Shown here: positions 1-9,104 of the stretch, piece by piece
How the letters are laid out: the number at the start of each line of letters is the position of its first letter
How positions within the stretch are numbered: the first letter of the stretch is position 1
DNA from: an uncultured Isosphaeraceae bacterium
GTDB taxonomy: Bacteria; Planctomycetota; Planctomycetia; Isosphaerales; Isosphaeraceae
Direction of reading: 5' to 3'
Length of the DNA stretch: 64,000 nt
Assembly: GCA_945957605.1 (NCBI GenBank)
Contig: CAMFLR010000019.1
Location: 1 to 64,000 of the forward strand
Notes under the pieces: generated by a model
Database searches by the model: none
The model's input: only the letters and a program-made list of their open reading frames with translations
What the model was told of the DNA's origin: nothing
Position numbers and translations under genes: made by a program

Positions 1-1077
1 CTCGCGGGCCTACAAATCGATAACTGCCGCGTCGAGATCGACGGTCCCGAAACGCCTGGCTGCGACGGCTCGAGCCTCGCATTCGTCGAGGCACTTTCAA
101 CTGCGGGAATCGTCACGCAGGACAAACCGCGAGATCTCGTCGTCATCGATCGCCCCATTACCGTGCGTGAAGGGAACTCCGTCCTCACTGCGCATCCGGG
201 CGACGCTGAAAAGCTTGTGCTTACATATAATCTCGATTATGGCAAGCAAACGCCGATTGGTGCTCAAAGTCTCTTCGTCGAGATTTCGCCCCAGAATTTC
301 CGCGACGAACTCGCATCGAGCCGGACCTTCCTGCTCGAAGCCGAGGCCGAAGCGATGCGTCAGGCCGGAATCGGCCCGCGAACAACTGCGGCCGACATCC
401 TGATCTTCGGCCGCGAAGGCGTCATCGACAACAAGCTTCGTTACGCTGACGAATGCGTGCGGCACAAAATTCTCGATCTCGTCGGGGATCTCGCGCTGCT
501 TTCAAAAGACCTCGCCGGTCATGTGGTCGCACATCGTTCGGGCCATTCGCTGAACGCAGCGCTCGTGCGAAAATTGCTCCACGGCATCGACGAATCGACC
601 ACGCTTCCTCCGCCCGAGCCTGCTCCACTGCCGCTCATGGATATCGGCGCGATCATGAAGATCCTGCCGCACCGGTATCCCTTCCTGCTGGTCGATCGCG
701 TGCTCGAACTCGAACCGGGCAAGCGAATCAAGGCGATCAAGAACGTCTCTTGCAACGAGCCGTTCTTCACCGGTCACTGGCCCGACAAGCCGATCATGCC
801 CGGCGTTTTGATCCTTGAAGCGCTCGCTCAGACGGCTGGCCTGCTGATCTCGCGACATCCCACGAGCATGGTCGATCCGCTCGCGATGATCGTCTCGATT
901 GACGCTGTGAAGATTCGCAAGCAAGTGACGCCAGGCGATCAACTCGTGCTCGAAGTCGTGAAGGCGCGAATCAAGGAACGCACAGCGCACGTTGCTTGCC
1001 GCGCGACTGTTGAAGGACAGATTGCGGCTGAGGCGAAGATTCGTTTCGTGATCTTTGAAAAGAGTCAGGCTGCTTAG
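1..1077 (+). CDS. lpxC-fabZ: LpxC-FabZ fusion: UDP-3-O-acyl-GlcNAc deacetylase / 3-hydroxyacyl-ACP dehydratase, 5' partial
   Basis: Bifunctional enzyme of lipid A and fatty acid synthesis in the cytoplasm. The reading frame is open from base 1, so the N-terminus lies outside the window; 358 residues are visible. The first 200 or so are the second half of LpxC: the PGCDGSS signature at the left edge, the zinc-ligand segment HKILDLVGD (about 460-490) and the catalytic-His segment GHVVAHRSGH (about 516-545). A short Pro-rich linker follows. From about 637 comes a complete FabZ hot-dog domain with the catalytic His in LPHRYPFLLVDR and the catalytic Glu in GVLILEALAQ. LpxC-FabZ fusions are established in Bacteroidetes and a few other phyla; the fusion couples the committed step of lipid A synthesis to the enzyme competing for 3-hydroxyacyl-ACP. 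lpxA follows after 94 bases on the same strand, so this is an operon. Confidence 0.95.
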   Translation, partial: LAGLQIDNCRVEIDGPETPGCDGSSLAFVEALSTAGIVTQDKPRDLVVIDRPITVREGNSVLTAHPGDAEKLVLTYNLDYGKQTPIGAQSLFVEISPQNFRDELASSRTFLLEAEAEAMRQAGIGPRTTAADILIFGREGVIDNKLRYADECVRHKILDLVGDLALLSKDLAGHVVAHRSGHSLNAALVRKLLHGIDESTTLPPPEPAPLPLMDIGAIMKILPHRYPFLLVDRVLELEPGKRIKAIKNVSCNEPFFTGHWPDKPIMPGVLILEALAQTAGLLISRHPTSMVDPLAMIVSIDAVKIRKQVTPGDQLVLEVVKARIKERTAHVACRATVEGQIAAEAKIRFVIFEKSQAA

Positions 1078-1171
1078 TGGAGAGATTGAGGTCGCGTGCA
1101 ACGGGCTGAACGCAATCAAGCCCATCGACGCGACGGCCGATGTCAGATTCATGAGCGTCAGGGAAGACGCC

Positions 1172-2008
1172 ATGACCTCTTCCGACTCAGGAACGCCAAG
1201 GATGGCCACCTTGATCGCAGAAACCGCATGCGTCGATCCTCGGGCCGAAATTGCCGACGGCGTTGAGATCGGTCCTTACTGCGTCGTCGGTCCCGAGGCA
1301 AAGATCGGCCGAAATACCAAGCTCATCGGACACGTCTGCTTGCTCGGCGCCGTTGAAATCGGCGAGCAAAACACGATTAGCCCGTTCACGGTGATCGGCG
1401 GAGATCCGCAGGATCTGTCGTACCAGGGCGAGCCGACGCGCGTCGAGATTGGCAATCACAACGTGATTCGCGAGTCGGTAACGATCAATCGCGGCACGAT
1501 GAAAGAAAACGGCGTCACGCGCATCGGCAGCCATTGCTTCCTGATGACCGGGTCGCACGTCGCGCACGACTGCACGCTGGGCGACCGCATCATGATGGCG
1601 AACGGCACGATGCTCGGCGGCCACGTGCACGTTGAGTCGCACGCGAGTCTGTCGGCCGGCGTGGCTGTGCATAACTACGTGACGATTGGCGGCTATTCGT
1701 TTGTTGGTGGCCAGTCGCGCATCGTGCACGACATTCCGCCTTACATGCTCGTCGACGGCAACCCGTCGCGCGTTCGTTGCATCAACGTGGTCGGCCTCAA
1801 GCGGTATGGGATCGAAAAGGATTCGATCGAAGCGCTTCACGAGGCGCATCGGCTGATTTACCGCGCGAAGATGGGGCCGAAGCACGCGCAGGAAATTCTG
1901 GAATCGCACGGCCACCTTGGAGCCGAGGTGGCGCGGCTTATCGAGTTCATCCAGGCTCAGCACGACGGCAAGCACGGACGTGCGCGTGAACGTTGGAGAA
2001 AGTCATGA
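1172..2008 (+). CDS. lpxA: Acyl-ACP--UDP-N-acetylglucosamine O-acyltransferase
   Basis: First enzyme of lipid A synthesis: moves a 3-hydroxyacyl chain from ACP to UDP-GlcNAc (or to its 3-amino analogue in some bacteria). About 278 residues, near the family's usual 260-270. It shows left-handed beta-helix hexapeptide repeats (IADGVEIGPYCVVGPEAKIG and on) and the conserved segments RESVTINRGT, the catalytic-His region SHVAHDC and VDGNPSRVR. The ATG at 1172 is chosen because AGGGA lies 7 bases upstream; ATG 1202, just before the first conserved strand, is the alternative. The longer open frame to 1055 overlaps fabZ and looks non-coding. The stop overlaps the start of the next gene (ATGA, 2005-2008), so translation of the two is probably coupled. 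Confidence 0.95.
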   Translation: MTSSDSGTPRMATLIAETACVDPRAEIADGVEIGPYCVVGPEAKIGRNTKLIGHVCLLGAVEIGEQNTISPFTVIGGDPQDLSYQGEPTRVEIGNHNVIRESVTINRGTMKENGVTRIGSHCFLMTGSHVAHDCTLGDRIMMANGTMLGGHVHVESHASLSAGVAVHNYVTIGGYSFVGGQSRIVHDIPPYMLVDGNPSRVRCINVVGLKRYGIEKDSIEALHEAHRLIYRAKMGPKHAQEILESHGHLGAEVARLIEFIQAQHDGKHGRARERWRKS

Positions 2009-3141
2009 GCCGGATGCGTGTCGCAGTGGTAGGCGTGGGGCACCTGGGCAAGTTCCACGCCCGCGTCTTCTCCCAAATGAACGATGTCGAACTCGTTGGC
2101 GTGGTTGATTCGCGGGTCGAACAAGCAGAGCAGATCGCCGGCGATTACGGCACCACTCCGTACACCGACTATCGCGAACTCTTCGACAAGGTCGACGCGG
2201 TCTCGATCGCGGTTCCCACGCGGTTTCATCGCCAGGTCGCGGGCGAGTTTCTCGAACGCGGCATTCCGACGATGATCGAAAAGCCGCTCGCATCAACCGC
2301 CGCCGAGGCCGAAGAGCTCGTGGCGCTTGCCGAGAAGCACGGCCTGACGATGCAGGTCGGCCACATCGAGCGCTTCAATCCCGCGCTTGGTTCGCTCGAC
2401 GGCATGCCGATGCGGCCCAAGTATATCGCTGCAGAACGGCTGGGAACTTACACGTTTCGCTCGACCGACATCGGCGTCGTGCTCGACCTCATGATCCACG
2501 ACATCGATCTGATCCTATCAATGGTTCACGCGCCGGTCGTATCTGTCGCTGCCGTTGGTGTGAGCGTTTTCGGCGGTCACGAAGATATTGCCAATGCGCG
2601 AATTCAGTTCGCCGATGGTTGCGTGGCGAATCTTACCGCCAGCCGCGCGAGCTACCAGGCCGTGCGCAAAATGCGCATCTGGAGCTCCGAAGGTTACGCG
2701 ACGCTCGACTTCCAGACCAAGCACGGCACGCTGATTCGCCCGTCCGATGCCTTGCGAATGGGAGAAATCGACCTTGCTGGTGTCGACCTGACGAAGCAAG
2801 CCGCCGTGAAAGAGCGGATCTTCAGCAACAAAGTTCTCCGCGTCGACCAAGTGCAGACCGAGGGCCGCGATGCGCTCGAACAGGAGCTCGAAGACTTCGT
2901 GTCGTCGGTGAAGTCCGGCGGCCGGCCGCGCGTCTCTGGGGTTGATGGCTTGCGTGCCGTCGCCCTGGCAGAGCAAGTGCTTGCAAGCTTGAATTCGCAC
3001 CATTGGGAGGGGGGAGAAACCGGTCCAATGGGGCCGCTCGACCTGCCTGTCCCGGGCGTCGAGCCAATTGTCGGCCTGACTGGACCCAAGTCGTGGAAAT
3101 ATAAAGGCGTGAAGGCCGACGCATCGGTCGGCAACGAATAA
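2005..3141 (+). CDS. Gfo/Idh/MocA-family NAD(P)-dependent oxidoreductase of the lipid A operon (GnnA-like candidate)
   Basis: Predicted 378-residue cytoplasmic dehydrogenase acting on a nucleotide sugar. The N-terminal Rossmann fold is clear (RVAVVGVGHLGKFHARV), followed by the family motif EKPLAS with its catalytic-pair Lys near residue 95 and QVGHIERFNPA. The C-terminal domain is the usual alpha/beta substrate domain, with an extra 40-residue Pro/Gly-rich tail. Related oxidoreductases sit in lpx clusters of many non-enteric bacteria. In Acidithiobacillus and Leptospira the partner pair GnnA/GnnB makes UDP-GlcNAc3N, which LpxA then acylates to give amide-linked lipid A. Only the dehydrogenase half is present here; no aminotransferase is adjacent, so GnnA function is inference. 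Start ATG 2005 has GGAG 6 bases upstream and overlaps the lpxA stop. Confidence 0.85.
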   Translation: MSRMRVAVVGVGHLGKFHARVFSQMNDVELVGVVDSRVEQAEQIAGDYGTTPYTDYRELFDKVDAVSIAVPTRFHRQVAGEFLERGIPTMIEKPLASTAAEAEELVALAEKHGLTMQVGHIERFNPALGSLDGMPMRPKYIAAERLGTYTFRSTDIGVVLDLMIHDIDLILSMVHAPVVSVAAVGVSVFGGHEDIANARIQFADGCVANLTASRASYQAVRKMRIWSSEGYATLDFQTKHGTLIRPSDALRMGEIDLAGVDLTKQAAVKERIFSNKVLRVDQVQTEGRDALEQELEDFVSSVKSGGRPRVSGVDGLRAVALAEQVLASLNSHHWEGGETGPMGPLDLPVPGVEPIVGLTGPKSWKYKGVKADASVGNE

Positions 3142-3166
3142 ACCCACGCCAGTTATCGACTTATCG

Positions 3167-3222
3167 ACGGCTCTTGCGCGATCGTTTGCCCACAACTGCA
3201 AACGATTTCGTGTAAGAGCCGT
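3167..3222 (+). terminator. Nested inverted repeat ending the lpx operon
   Basis: Two perfect 9-bp stems lie one inside the other: ACGGCTCTT (3167-3175) pairs with AAGAGCCGT (3214-3222), and ATCGTTTGC (3181-3189) pairs with GCAAACGAT (3198-3206), with an 8-base loop. It lies 25 bases after the stop of the oxidoreductase. No long T-run follows, so it may end transcription or protect the 3' end. Confidence 0.6.
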
Positions 3223-3267
3223 TTCGCTGCGCGCGACTTGGGATCGTATTTTCGTATGAGCTAGTGA

Positions 3268-4230
3268 ATGCCTGAGATCTCTTGTGAACGGATGCGCGAG
3301 CGAGCGGTGGCAGATAGTCGAATCGGTATGGCGCTAAACAAGGATGGGCGGCCAGACTTTCTGGTCATAGGCGCAATGAAGTGCGGCACGACCACACTTC
3401 ATGAGCAGCTTGCGCAACAGCCAGGCGTTGCGATGAGCCGCCCCAAGGAGCCGAACTTCTTCAGCGACGAACCAGAATGGGCCAGAGGGCTCGACTGGTA
3501 TGCGTCGCTGTTCGAGTCGATGCCCGCCGGATCGGTACGGGGCGAGTCGAGCACGCATTACACGAAATGGCCGGACTATCCGGATGCGTGCGAGCGGATT
3601 CGGGATGCACTCCCGGATGTTAAGCTCGTTTACCTGATGCGGCATCCGATCGAGCGGTTGGTGTCACACTACTGGCACGAACACCTCGAAGGAACGTTCA
3701 CCGAGCCGATCGACGAAGCGATTGATCGGCACTCTGCGCTCGTCGATTTCGGGCGATATTCCCAGCAACTCAAGCCATATCTCGACGCCTTCGGGCCCGA
3801 GCGGATCCACTTGATGGCGCTCGAGCGATTGACGGCTCGTCCCCAGGAAGAATTCGCCGGGCTCTGCGAGTTTCTCAAGGTGAAAGAGCCGGCGTACTGG
3901 GATGATTCGCTTGCGCCACAAAACGTCGGTCGCGAGCGGATGCGGCGCAGTGAATTGCGACACGCCGTTATCAATGCGCCGGTATTAGCGGGGATCCGAC
4001 GGCAAATTGTGCCGCGACGGTGGGTCGATAAGATCAAGGGTTACTGGCGCGTCGATCAGGCTCGCCCGACGCTTTCGTCGGCGAATATCGAACGCCTGAC
4101 GAACATCTTCGACGCCGATCTTGCTCTACTCAACAACCAGATTTCGGGCCGATTGACGTGCAGCAGTTTTGAGGCAGCAGTGACGGCGGAGCAAAATCCT
4201 TTGATCTGGAAGCCGACTCAGCCGCATTGA
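3268..4230 (+). CDS. PAPS-dependent sulfotransferase
   Basis: Predicted to move a sulfuryl group from PAPS to an unknown acceptor, probably a glycan or glycolipid. The 320 residues hold a complete sulfotransferase fold: the 5'-phosphosulfate loop GAMKCGTTTLHEQL near residues 35-48, an acidic/His-containing region RGESSTHYTKWPDYP, and the 3'-phosphate-binding segment YLMRHPIERLVSHYWHE near residue 122. This is the heparan-sulfate/NodH-like type, without TPRs, unlike the second sulfotransferase at 14448. No signal peptide is seen. ATG 3268 has no convincing Shine-Dalgarno; ATG 3328 is an alternative that still keeps the P-loop. It is monocistronic and converges on the TPR gene, whose end is 7 bases away. 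Confidence 0.88.
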   Translation: MPEISCERMRERAVADSRIGMALNKDGRPDFLVIGAMKCGTTTLHEQLAQQPGVAMSRPKEPNFFSDEPEWARGLDWYASLFESMPAGSVRGESSTHYTKWPDYPDACERIRDALPDVKLVYLMRHPIERLVSHYWHEHLEGTFTEPIDEAIDRHSALVDFGRYSQQLKPYLDAFGPERIHLMALERLTARPQEEFAGLCEFLKVKEPAYWDDSLAPQNVGRERMRRSELRHAVINAPVLAGIRRQIVPRRWVDKIKGYWRVDQARPTLSSANIERLTNIFDADLALLNNQISGRLTCSSFEAAVTAEQNPLIWKPTQPH

Positions 4231-4237
4231 TGGAATC

Positions 4238-5512
4238 TCAACGCGCTGCTTCTCTCCATCCGAGAAGCATGGGAATCCAGGTTGAGAACATGCAACCGTA
4301 GATGAAAATCATCAATCCTTGCTCTGTTTGGTCCCACGTGAACGGGCTCGAGCTTGGAAGCAGAATGTGCGAAAAGGCGGGGATGTAAACGACGAACATC
4401 GTCGCCACGAACGCAAGCATGATCAAACGTCCGCGCCCTGACTTCTGTCGGAACATGACGGCGAGCGGGAAGAGCATCAGTCCGAAAAAGAGCATCGGAA
4501 CGAACGTTGGGTCTGAGCTTTTTATCGTGTTGGCGATGAAGAAACCGGTCGCAAGCGTGAGAGATCCGCCGATCACGCCCGCTTCGAGTTTTTCTGCGGG
4601 TTTCAGTGCCAGCCTTCCAAAGCGGTTGAACATCAGCAAGAAGTTAAAGACCGGCCCGGCAACCCACGTCAGCACAATGAAGCCGAAACTGAGCGCTAGA
4701 ATCGGCGTGGTGAATGGCGCGAACGCAGGGTACGCCTTTTCGATATGCGCAAGCGCCTGCCGGCCGAACACCATTCCGAGAATGATCGCGGTTTGGGCGA
4801 TTTGACTCTGGCGGCTCATCCAGAGGAAAAATCGCAACATCGTGCGGTAAACGAAGTGATGCGCCTTAAGCGCTTCAATGATGCCGATGCGCGCGTATTC
4901 GAGATTAGGATCGAGCCGCAATGCCTCGCGGAAATGTTCAAGTGCTCCCTTGTAATTCGCCTGATGGAGTAAGTTCCAACCCTGATTCGCATGAGTGATC
5001 GCGTTTTCGGGATCATCGGCAAGAGCCGAGCCAAACGAATGCGCAGCCTCGGCGTTGCGGCCGAGCTGCACGAGTGCCATCCCGCGTAGGTTGCGGCATT
5101 CGGAGTGTTCGGCGTCGAGTTCGAGACCGGCGTTGGCGGCGTCAAGCGCGGCTTGCCATTGGCGTCGAGCGCAAAAAATTGCGGAGAGCAGGGCGCGATT
5201 ATCAGCGTCGGTCGGTTCGAGCTCGACAGCCTGCATCGCTTCGGCTTCGGCCTCGCGATAGCGGTCGTTGCCCAAGAGCGCACGGCCGCGAACATGGTGC
5301 GGAAACCCTTCGCCCGGGTCGACGCGAATCGCCTCGTCGGCTTCGGCAAGGGCTTCGGCGTGGCGATCGAGACTGCTCAGGCAGAGCGAAAGATAGGCGT
5401 GCGCCAGCCCGTTTTCCGGATCTTCCGCAAGTGATTGGCGAAACTCTTTGTCGGCCAGGTCATAGCGTCCCTGGCCGTAGAGCACGATTCCCCGCTGAAA
5501 TGCGACGCTCAT
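4238..5512 (-). CDS. TPR-repeat protein with C-terminal multi-pass membrane domain
   Basis: 424 residues. Roughly residues 1-200 are tandem TPRs (for example YRQSLAEDPENGLAHAYLSLC-type 34-residue units; five to six copies) and the rest has four to five hydrophobic segments separated by short loops. This suggests a membrane-anchored scaffold facing the cytoplasm. Function unknown. The ATG start has GAGGAAAGG upstream on the minus strand. It lies 56 bases after the TPR-AAA ATPase gene in the same direction, so the two probably form an operon and may act together. Confidence 0.8.
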   Translation of the reverse strand: MSVAFQRGIVLYGQGRYDLADKEFRQSLAEDPENGLAHAYLSLCLSSLDRHAEALAEADEAIRVDPGEGFPHHVRGRALLGNDRYREAEAEAMQAVELEPTDADNRALLSAIFCARRQWQAALDAANAGLELDAEHSECRNLRGMALVQLGRNAEAAHSFGSALADDPENAITHANQGWNLLHQANYKGALEHFREALRLDPNLEYARIGIIEALKAHHFVYRTMLRFFLWMSRQSQIAQTAIILGMVFGRQALAHIEKAYPAFAPFTTPILALSFGFIVLTWVAGPVFNFLLMFNRFGRLALKPAEKLEAGVIGGSLTLATGFFIANTIKSSDPTFVPMLFFGLMLFPLAVMFRQKSGRGRLIMLAFVATMFVVYIPAFSHILLPSSSPFTWDQTEQGLMIFIYGCMFSTWIPMLLGWREAAR

Positions 5513-5568
5513 GCGACGAGCCTTTCCTCAGCCATTCTGATGTTGTGCCTTCACTCGCCGCGTGAGTC

Positions 5569-6936
5569 TCAGATTTTGAGATATTTGAGAATATCGTCGT
5601 AGATTCCGCCCTGGTTCGAGTAGAGCGCGTAGTTTCGCGCAGTAGCGAACCATTCGCGGGTCGACGGTTTGATTGCGGATGCTGCGGTCAGCAAATCTTT
5701 CGTGGTGATCGGCTTCAACTCGCCCGCCTTCATCGCCTCGCGCAGCTTCGCCTCGACGGCTGTGTCGACGACCGACTTGAGGTCGGCACCCGAGAGATTA
5801 TCCGTCTTCTTGGCAAGCTGATCGAAGTCGACATCTTTGACCGGCTTGTCGCGACAAAGGAGGCGGAGGATACTTGCCCGCGCCGGTTGATCGGGCGGCG
5901 GAACGAACAGGATGCGATCGAACCGGCCAGGACGACGAAACGCACTGTCGAGGTGCCAGGGAGCATTTGTTGCGGCGAGGATAAGGACACCGTCGTTCCG
6001 CTTGCCGAAGCCGTCGAGCTCGGCAAGAAACTGGTTGATCAACTGCCGGCCGGCGCTCCCTCTCATATCGGATCGACTGGCCGCGAGCGCATCAACCTCG
6101 TCGAAGAACAGCACGCAAGGCGCGTTGTCACGAGCTTGCTCGAACACAGCGTGGAGGTTGCGCTCGCTGTTGCCGATCCACATTTCGAGCACATCATTGA
6201 TGCCGACCGCCAGAAAACCGGCCTTAATCTCACCGGCGGTCGCGCGTGCAAGATGCGTTTTGCCGCAGCCAGGTGGGCCGTAGAGCAAAATGCCGCCGCC
6301 AATTGCCTTGCCGTAGGCTTTGTACAACTCGGGATGGTTGAGCGGATGAATGATTTTCATCCTGATCTCGTCCTTCACCGAATCCATGCCGCCGACGTCG
6401 CCGAACTTGAGCGTCGGCCGTTCCAGCTCGATCTCGGACGTGTCGTCTTCGCCCTGCCAGCTCTGGCGGACACGCCCCTCGACGATGTCATCACTCGTAT
6501 CATCGTCGTCGGGCTCGACGTAAGAGGACGTCTCGCGAATACCGAGGCGGTCAGCAAATTCTTTGTCGGCGGTCGCGGGATCGACCTCGACGCCGCGGTG
6601 ATACTGCTTCACAGCCTCGGCGACGTCTCCCGCCTGATAGAGCAGCCGCGCATACGTGATGAACGCCTTCGCTGGCGCATCGATACGTCTCACCACGTCT
6701 TCAAGAATGACAAGTGCGTGTGAATGTTTGTTTTGATGCAAAAACGCATTCGCAAGGCCGACTTTGAGGTTCACATCGTCGGGCGCGAGAGTCATTGCTT
6801 CGCGGTATTCGGCTTCAGCAAGATCGCCGCGCCCCTGGCTGAGCAAGGTTTCGGCGAGATGCCGGCGCAACGGGAGATTATCGGGCGAGAGCGTGAGCGC
6901 CTGTCGCAGAATGTCGATCGTGTTGTCACCGCCCAC
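5569..6936 (-). CDS. TPR-AAA+ ATPase (single AAA domain, Vps4/spastin/FtsH-like)
   Basis: Predicted ATP-driven remodelling or unfolding enzyme of about 455 residues. Residues 1-130 are TPR-like helices, 140-185 an acidic linker (EPDDDDTSDD), and 190-455 one AAA module. Visible motifs are Walker A GPPGCGKTH near 220, pore-loop segment EMWIGNSERN, Walker B VLFFDEVDAL near 275, and the second region of homology AATNAPWHLD...FRRPGRFDR with both arginines. The GTG at 6936 is preferred because AGGAG sits 8 bases upstream; upstream ATGs at 6957 and 6984 have no Shine-Dalgarno and would only add a Cys-rich leader. No protease or transmembrane domain is present, so it is not FtsH itself. The downstream TPR membrane protein could be its adaptor (inference). 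Confidence 0.85.
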   Translation of the reverse strand: MGGDNTIDILRQALTLSPDNLPLRRHLAETLLSQGRGDLAEAEYREAMTLAPDDVNLKVGLANAFLHQNKHSHALVILEDVVRRIDAPAKAFITYARLLYQAGDVAEAVKQYHRGVEVDPATADKEFADRLGIRETSSYVEPDDDDTSDDIVEGRVRQSWQGEDDTSEIELERPTLKFGDVGGMDSVKDEIRMKIIHPLNHPELYKAYGKAIGGGILLYGPPGCGKTHLARATAGEIKAGFLAVGINDVLEMWIGNSERNLHAVFEQARDNAPCVLFFDEVDALAASRSDMRGSAGRQLINQFLAELDGFGKRNDGVLILAATNAPWHLDSAFRRPGRFDRILFVPPPDQPARASILRLLCRDKPVKDVDFDQLAKKTDNLSGADLKSVVDTAVEAKLREAMKAGELKPITTKDLLTAASAIKPSTREWFATARNYALYSNQGGIYDDILKYLKI

Positions 6937-7043
6937 GCGCGCAGCTCCTGATCGCATACAGCAAGAAATGATGAAAGATTGCATCGTACGGCGCGGCTTC
7001 GTGCGCGGTCAAGTTCGCCGACACTCGACCACGCCAATGACCG

Positions 7044-8840
7044 TCATTTCGGCTCTTCGGCGATGCCCGAAACCGCGTCGGCTCCGGGCAGTCCATAGCA
7101 AAAGAGCGTGCCGGTTGCGCGCTTGGGGAAATAGGCATCGGCATCAGCCGGAGTGAATAGCGTGTTGCCCGATCCGACGTAAATCCGCCCCCGCGAAATC
7201 GACGGCCCCGCCCACACTGGCCCGATAATGAACTGCTTGAGTGGCCTGCCATTTTGCGCATCGAGAATGTTGAGCGTGCCGCTCGTGACGGCAGTGAACG
7301 CGACGAGTCCATTGGCCAACGCAATTCCCGAAGCAACCGGATCGCCAATGTTCTTGTACATCGGCCGTGGGGCCGGACCGCCCAGTTCGGCGACCACCGG
7401 ACGTTCGTGCCGCCATCGTTCATCCTTGGTGTCGGTGCTAATCGCAACCACGCGTCCGGCGGTGGGAGGGCTAGATGCGTCGATCACTTTTTCTGAGGAC
7501 ATCATCCGCAGCGCGTCGATGCCGTTGGTGTAGATCGTTTTGCCGTCAGTCGCGCAGCCGGTTTGCACGCCACCAATGCAACTGGGCAACGCGATCATCC
7601 GAGGGCTCGGCGCGGGGTTGAGCGGGAACGTCGGCGGACCGGTGTAGATCGGCGTCTGAGCGACGATTTCGCCCGTCTTCGCGTCGATCACATAGAACCC
7701 ACCGTTCTTGCACCCAACGCCGACAACTTTTAGCTTTTTACCCTGCGAGTCGATCTCGTAAATCTTCGGAGTGTCGCCGATCGACTGGTCTTTATATCGC
7801 TTCTTCTCGGGGTCGTACGACCGCATTCCGTTCGTCCAGACGTCGTCGGGATTGATCTGGCGAACCCAGCGCGGCTTGCCGTTCGTCGTGTCGAGGGCGA
7901 TCACCGCACATGACTCGGGCGTGCTGAGACTCGGATTGTCTGGCGTCGGCTTTCGCGGCGCTGTGTTCACGTCGGTGCCGAAGTAGATGGTCTGGGTGCT
8001 TGCGTCGAAAGAGGGGGTGCTCCAGATGCTGCTGGTGGCTGGTCCGAAGTGAAATGTGTGCGACCCCCAGCTATCTTTGATGACCATCGGCGGGTCGAAT
8101 TTTTCCGGCTTGGGGCCGAGGTCGAACTTCCAGATGAGCTTGCCCGTTTTCGGTTCGAGCGCGGCGACGAATCCGCGGCCTGTCGAGCCTCGGTAAAACG
8201 GCACCACACCAACAACCACCTGTTCGATCGACCCGCCGCAAATGATAAGCTTGTCGCCTGCCATGATGGGCGATGCCATGATCAGATTGAGCGGATGCGC
8301 GTCCGGCCATTCGGGGGCGGTCGTCGCCCGTTTCCAGATTTCCTTGCCACTCATGCGGTCGACGGCGTAAATCCATCCGGCGTTATCGGCGAAGTAAACG
8401 GCATTACCGTCGACAAGTGCCGAGCACATGATGCCGCCGGTCCCGTTCTGAAACCGTGCCTTGGGACCGCCGAGCATCGCGCTCAGGCCGTTAGGTTTGT
8501 GTGCGGGATTGCGATAACTCCAGCAGACCTTACCTTCGGGCGAGAGCTTGTAAAAAGCGGCGTCGGTTGCCGTGCCGAAATAGACTTGACCATTCACGAC
8601 GGCGGGCGTCGCGTGAATCACGCCAATTTCGGGTTCGCCCTGCCTGGGAAATCGCCACTTTTCCTCGATTTTTCCCGCGTTGGCGGCGGAGAGCGATTTC
8701 TCAGCCGGGTTGAAGCGGGTGCCGAGGACGTCGCGGTTGTACATGGGCCAGTCGGCGGGATCGATAGGCGACTGGCCGTTCGATGTCGCGGCGATCCCCA
8801 GAACGATCGCCAAAACCAGGCTGAGTCGGCAAACGGGCAC
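7044..8840 (-). CDS. Exported PQQ-type beta-propeller (quinoprotein-like) protein
   Basis: 598 residues. A signal peptide (CRLSLVLAIVLGIAATSNGQS) leads into tandem WD/PQQ-type repeats such as VVNGQVYFGTATDAAFYKL, VYFADNAGWIYAVDRMSGKEIWKR and FYVIDAKTGEIV. That is the eight-bladed fold of quinoprotein alcohol dehydrogenases and of BamB-like proteins. No cytochrome CXXCH motif is found. Whether PQQ is bound cannot be told by eye, so dehydrogenase activity is not claimed. The GTG at 8840 is chosen because AAGGA lies 9 bases upstream and the signal peptide begins at once; an in-frame extension to 8969 has no support. The gene is transcribed away from the glycosyltransferase at 9105. Confidence 0.82.
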   Translation of the reverse strand: MPVCRLSLVLAIVLGIAATSNGQSPIDPADWPMYNRDVLGTRFNPAEKSLSAANAGKIEEKWRFPRQGEPEIGVIHATPAVVNGQVYFGTATDAAFYKLSPEGKVCWSYRNPAHKPNGLSAMLGGPKARFQNGTGGIMCSALVDGNAVYFADNAGWIYAVDRMSGKEIWKRATTAPEWPDAHPLNLIMASPIMAGDKLIICGGSIEQVVVGVVPFYRGSTGRGFVAALEPKTGKLIWKFDLGPKPEKFDPPMVIKDSWGSHTFHFGPATSSIWSTPSFDASTQTIYFGTDVNTAPRKPTPDNPSLSTPESCAVIALDTTNGKPRWVRQINPDDVWTNGMRSYDPEKKRYKDQSIGDTPKIYEIDSQGKKLKVVGVGCKNGGFYVIDAKTGEIVAQTPIYTGPPTFPLNPAPSPRMIALPSCIGGVQTGCATDGKTIYTNGIDALRMMSSEKVIDASSPPTAGRVVAISTDTKDERWRHERPVVAELGGPAPRPMYKNIGDPVASGIALANGLVAFTAVTSGTLNILDAQNGRPLKQFIIGPVWAGPSISRGRIYVGSGNTLFTPADADAYFPKRATGTLFCYGLPGADAVSGIAEEPK

Positions 8841-9104
8841 GGTTGTGGATCCTTGTGGGACGGGAGAGGGGTGTTGTGCCAATCTGTTCGCGCACGGCCT
8901 GCGAATATTGGACGCGGCAATTCGCGGCGTCAACAGGCATGAGACGTCATCGAGCGGAGAATTCGCCAAAGCGCTCGCGCGAATTCCTTCGCCACGAAAG
9001 CCAAAGACTCTGCGACGTCGAGCGAATTACATTAAAGGGAGATCACGAATGAGAAGCGCGCGATTGCAAAACGCGATTCGATAAGCGCGGGAGGTTCACC
9101 TTCG

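Noticed and set aside
5569..6936. FtsH identity for the AAA protein
   Set aside because: No transmembrane segment and no HExxH zinc protease domain; TPRs lie at the N-terminus.
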